NCBI GenBank assembly: GCA_910585445.1
Contig: CAJUEK010000046.1
Span: forward strand, 1 to 18,034
Source: an uncultured Bacteroidales bacterium
GTDB taxonomy: Bacteria > Bacteroidota > Bacteroidia > Bacteroidales > UBA932
DNA length: 18,034 nucleotides
Direction of reading: 5' to 3'
Shown here: one piece after another, positions 15,732-18,034 of the stretch
How positions within the stretch are numbered: the first letter of the stretch is position 1
Layout: each line of letters begins with the position of its first letter
The notes under the pieces: model-generated
Database searches by the model: none
Seen by the model: only the letters and a program-made list of their open reading frames with translations
What the model was told of the DNA's origin: nothing
Made by a program: the position numbers and the translations under genes

Positions 15732-15805
15732 TCCTGAATAGCTCAGTTGGTTAGAGCATCTGACTGTTAATCAGAGGGTCCCAGGTTCAAGTCCTGGTTC
15801 AGGAG
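15732..15805 (+). tRNA. tRNA-Asn (GTT)
   Basis: The 74-nt cloverleaf has acceptor arms TCCTGAA (15732-15738) and TTCAGGA (15798-15804), a D-arm with AGTTGGTTA, an anticodon stem TCTGA/TCAGA enclosing the loop CTGTTAA (anticodon GTT), and a T-arm with GGTTCAAGTCC. The discriminator base is G (15805), as expected for Asn. The 3' CCA is not encoded. Confidence 0.97.
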
Positions 15806-15816
15806 CTTCAAAATCA

Positions 15817-15853
15817 AGAGGTTACAACATCAGTTGCAACCTCTTTTTCTTTT
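15817..15853 (+). terminator. Rho-independent terminator after tRNA-Asn
   Basis: A 12-bp stem (15817-15828 with 15833-15844, one mismatch) with a 4-nt ATCA loop is followed by TTTTCTTTT. It starts 12 nt after the tRNA end. Confidence 0.9.
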
Positions 15854-16098
15854 ATTTGCCGACCGCCTATATCGGCCGGGAGCTTTTTGGGGGATAAATT
15901 TGCTTTTTATGGTAAATTGGGGCTCACCGGGCAAACCCTGTATTTGCGATTGGCTAATCTTGTGTCACATCCATCCCAAATGGCATTTCGGTGGATGGAA
16001 CATTGTTTTCAGATCTCCTGTCCACCCCAAGTTTGAATTTCATGGATACCGCCCGCGTTTTTTATTTTCCGCATCACCGGTACATAGCGTGCGGTCAA

Positions 16099-16200
16099 TG
16101 GAAAACTGCAAAACGGTAAAAATATCGTGCGATTTTTTCACCGAATTTCTTTTTGGGAGCATTCGGTAAAAATCCGGCCCATTTTTTAAACCGTTTTCCA
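16099..16200. repeat. tandem pair of ~50-bp hairpins bounded by 8-bp inverted repeats
   Basis: CGGTAAAAAT occurs at 16114-16123 and again at 16164-16173, exactly 50 bp apart. Each is followed by a complementary ATTTTTT(C/AA)ACCG arm (16132-16143 and 16181-16193), so two hairpins stand in tandem. A third pairing, ACCGAAT with ATTCGGT (16140-16146 with 16161-16167), links them. The whole is bounded by TGGAAAAC (16099-16106) and GTTTTCCA (16193-16200). Confidence 0.65.
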
Positions 16201-16415
16201 GGCAAAGGTATCGGCCCGGTGCAAAATGGACCTGCCGACCAACTTGTGCCATGACTTGGGAGAGAATAGAATAGAAAGAAGACCTGAGGGAGAGCCGCGA
16301 GACTGCACTTTAATCCCCGCCTACCTCAAAATACCGGTTTATCTCAAAATCACCAACCGCCATCAGTCATTAGCCCACAAAAGCATATCCCTATATCATT
16401 CAGCAACATGCATAA

Positions 16416-16445
16416 TTACGGGTATGCAGATTTGCACACCCGTAA
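16416..16445. repeat. 13-bp hairpin with 4-nt loop
   Basis: The arms TTACGGGTATGCA and TGCACACCCGTAA pair over 13 positions with one mismatch around a GATT loop. On the plus strand an A-run follows; on the minus strand, about 160 nt past the stop of the surface protein gene, no proper T-run follows. It could stabilise a transcript end or be a protein-binding site. Confidence 0.6.
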
Positions 16446-16605
16446 AAAACACAATCAACTATTTGCCATCCGCTGGCGTTTCAAAAAACTTTACAAGCAA
16501 GCTTGATGTTTTCCTCTCAGTTTCCATATTTGAGCCACATAACTTTGGGGGCTATGCAGACAACACAGGAATACAGGAACAGTTGATGGGTTACAAGGCA
16601 GATGT

Positions 16606-17976
16606 CTATGGAAATTCATCATATGAGAACATATCGCCTTCTTTAAAATTTTCTCTATAGAGCATATATATAGGCTGAAGATGGATTTCAACATCATAGT
16701 TATCATATGCAGATACCCAAAAGATAATCTGCTCCTCATCTCCACGAGGCTTCATTTGCTCCAACAGTTCATATAATTCATCATCAGTACAGAGAATGAA
16801 AATCATCCATGAAGAAGTATCAGGCTGAGGCAGCTCTGTCCAATGGCATATGTGACTGTCATTGACAACAATTCTCCTTGGAAGTCCAAAATCAACTATA
16901 TCGTGCGTATATATGGTATAAGAAATTTTCAATGGTAAATCCGTTTCATGCACAAGCGACGGATACCCTGTTTTCGGTTCATAAGCATAAAGTTCACCGG
17001 CCTTATTGACAACAAAACATTTCGGCGATATACGATACCCCAAGCCCATAAAATCAATAACCTTACTATAAGTCTTACCCTTGGCTCCGTTTTTAGACTT
17101 CAGGCGCACATATACAGTGGTAAGCAAATCTTTTTTTGTCAGGCCGGTGACATACGTAGGAGATGACGAAGTATGCCATTGTATCGGATTGTCACCCTCC
17201 TTGAGACCCCATTCATATAAAATGTCACCACTTGCAAGAAAGGCATCGAGAACATCTTGTCCGGACCGGCATTTCGCTTCAGTCGTATAGCCGACCATCT
17301 TGTCAAAATAGGACTCGAGATAAAGCTCAGGGAAACCTGCCATCACGGACTTGCTTTTTGAGTATTCCTGACCTCCCGATACATATTTGGCAGTAATCGT
17401 CACACAACCGGCTCCCTTGACCGTCACAACTCCAGTTGAACTATTTATGGAAACGACAGATGGCGCAGATGAAGACCAAGTGACCGGATAAGGACAATCT
17501 GTCAATTTATATACGTCACCTGTAACAGGAGTTGAAGGACCATCTATTTTTATTGAAACCTGCTGAAGAATCCAATCATACATACCGGACAGTCTCTGTA
17601 TGTGCTCGCTGGCGTTCTGTTTCATCAATGCCCCATGAAACGGCATTTCCACAAGAGGTTTGGGAGGATAAGCATAGAACGATTGATTATAGTCACCATC
17701 AGAAAGCACAGACTGTCCTTTACCGAAACAGAGAGCACTGGCGGTGGGAATGAACATGAACTGACCGTCATACATATCGACATTATAGCCATATCCACCG
17801 AGAAGCCAGTGGCCGTTGCCGCCCCCTAAAGCATCCTCATCCGGATAATACACATATGTTGATCCAGGGAAGCCGTCATACATCAAGCCCGACTGCGGAG
17901 CATAGCGCGTCATCGAAAATATGTTTATATGCTTCTTGAACAGCCACAGGATTTTTTTGTCATATCCTATGTTCAT
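16606..17976 (-). CDS. BIG2-domain surface protein, probably 5'-truncated
   Basis: Residues about 140-205 form a bacterial Ig-like group 2 (BIG2) domain (WSSSAPSVVSINSSTGVVTV, 167-186). The part before it (about 20-140) resembles the C-terminal end of Bacteroidales secreted alpha/beta hydrolases: FMFIPTASAL (73-82), MPFHGALMKQ, then ASEHIQRLSGMYDWIL with H125 as the likely catalytic histidine. That resemblance is from memory and moderate. The C-terminal half (about 215-456) is not recognised. There is no signal peptide, which is unusual for a BIG2 protein. Two codons upstream of the chosen ATG is an in-frame TAA, above which the frame stays open to the window edge. This suggests that an older, longer gene was interrupted and that this is its 3' part. 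The gene may not be functional. Confidence 0.6.
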   Translation of the reverse strand: MNIGYDKKILWLFKKHINIFSMTRYAPQSGLMYDGFPGSTYVYYPDEDALGGGNGHWLLGGYGYNVDMYDGQFMFIPTASALCFGKGQSVLSDGDYNQSFYAYPPKPLVEMPFHGALMKQNASEHIQRLSGMYDWILQQVSIKIDGPSTPVTGDVYKLTDCPYPVTWSSSAPSVVSINSSTGVVTVKGAGCVTITAKYVSGGQEYSKSKSVMAGFPELYLESYFDKMVGYTTEAKCRSGQDVLDAFLASGDILYEWGLKEGDNPIQWHTSSSPTYVTGLTKKDLLTTVYVRLKSKNGAKGKTYSKVIDFMGLGYRISPKCFVVNKAGELYAYEPKTGYPSLVHETDLPLKISYTIYTHDIVDFGLPRRIVVNDSHICHWTELPQPDTSSWMIFILCTDDELYELLEQMKPRGDEEQIIFWVSAYDNYDVEIHLQPIYMLYRENFKEGDMFSYDEFP

Positions 17977-17982
17977 ATCAAA

Positions 17983-18034
17983 TTATTGCTGTCCGATAAA
18001 ACTCAAATAGCGCAATAAAGTATGGCTCGAACGC
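17983..18034 (-). pseudogene. end of an upstream open frame, in phase with the BIG2 protein gene
   Basis: From the window edge the minus strand reads, in the same frame as the downstream gene, a run ending in LLRYLSFIGQQ, then TAA (17983-17985), then Phe-Asp-Met. It is either the 3' end of a separate gene or, more likely to me, the upstream part of the same hydrolase-like gene cut by a nonsense mutation. Too little is visible to decide. Confidence 0.35.

Larger units (their letters stand above)
15854..16605. other. 752-bp intergenic region with several hairpins
   Basis: I find no credible gene here. Two plus-strand open frames (15834-16169 and 16226-16660) begin in a terminator or run into the antisense of the next gene, and neither resembles a protein family. 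The region holds a small inverted repeat CCATCC/GGATGG (15971-15976 with 15993-15998), the double hairpin at 16099-16200, the hairpin at 16416-16445, and a short direct repeat around 16321-16352 (TACCTCAAAATACC and TATCTCAAAATCACC). The composition looks like degraded or mobile-element-derived DNA. Confidence 0.6.

Noticed and set aside
15732..16605. tRNA-Asn as the attachment site of an integrated element
   Set aside because: I saw no second copy of the tRNA 3' end downstream and no integrase gene in the window.
15834..16660. Two plus-strand open frames downstream of tRNA-Asn
   Set aside because: One starts inside the tRNA terminator, the other runs into the antisense of the BIG2 gene; neither has protein-like composition or a recognisable motif.

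Overview
The window looks like chromosome of a Bacteroidales bacterium (Bacteroidota), of moderate GC content, probably a gut or host-associated lineage; I cannot fix the family. The evidence is the gene families (HU-CCDC81-type protein, DUF6515, DUF4922, Bacteroidales-type acyl-ACP thioesterase, NamZ/DUF1343) and promoters of the Bacteroidota form TTTG-N19-TAnnTTTG, best seen in front of the tRNA gene. Nearly all genes lie on the minus strand; only murI and tRNA-Asn are on the plus strand.

Region 1 (1-1608): a Y1 (HUH) transposase of the REP-associated (RAYT-like) type, followed by two ~95% identical 136-bp elements with ~13-bp terminal inverted repeats and an internal hairpin. Between the two elements lies a duplicated fragment of the 3' end of prfB.

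Region 2 (1609-3763): prfB (RF2, with no programmed frameshift) and, divergent from it, murI (glutamate racemase).

Region 3 (3978-12787): a compact minus-strand operon, with junctions ranging from 4-bp overlaps to a 12-bp gap. In transcription order it holds a two-domain GT2 glycosyltransferase, a fusion of a DUF4922 (GalT/HIT-like) domain with a SpoIID/LytB domain, an AmpG-like muropeptide permease, an inhibitory-type serpin lipoprotein, a NamZ-like exo-N-acetylmuramidase and a DUF6515 secreted or envelope protein with a long Arg-Pro-Gly-Thr-rich tract. I read this as a peptidoglycan turnover, recycling and cell-surface operon that also carries a protease inhibitor. It is the most interesting system in the window.

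Region 4 (12788-15575): a perfect 24-bp inverted repeat at the 3' end of a NUDIX hydrolase gene, the NUDIX gene, an acyl-ACP thioesterase, and a membrane-anchored HU-CCDC81 protein with an acidic Ser/Glu/Pro-rich linker.

Region 5 (15576-18034): tRNA-Asn(GTT) with a clear promoter and terminator, then ~750 bp of non-coding DNA with several hairpins, then a surface protein gene that seems to have lost its 5' part (remnant hydrolase C-terminus plus BIG2 domain).
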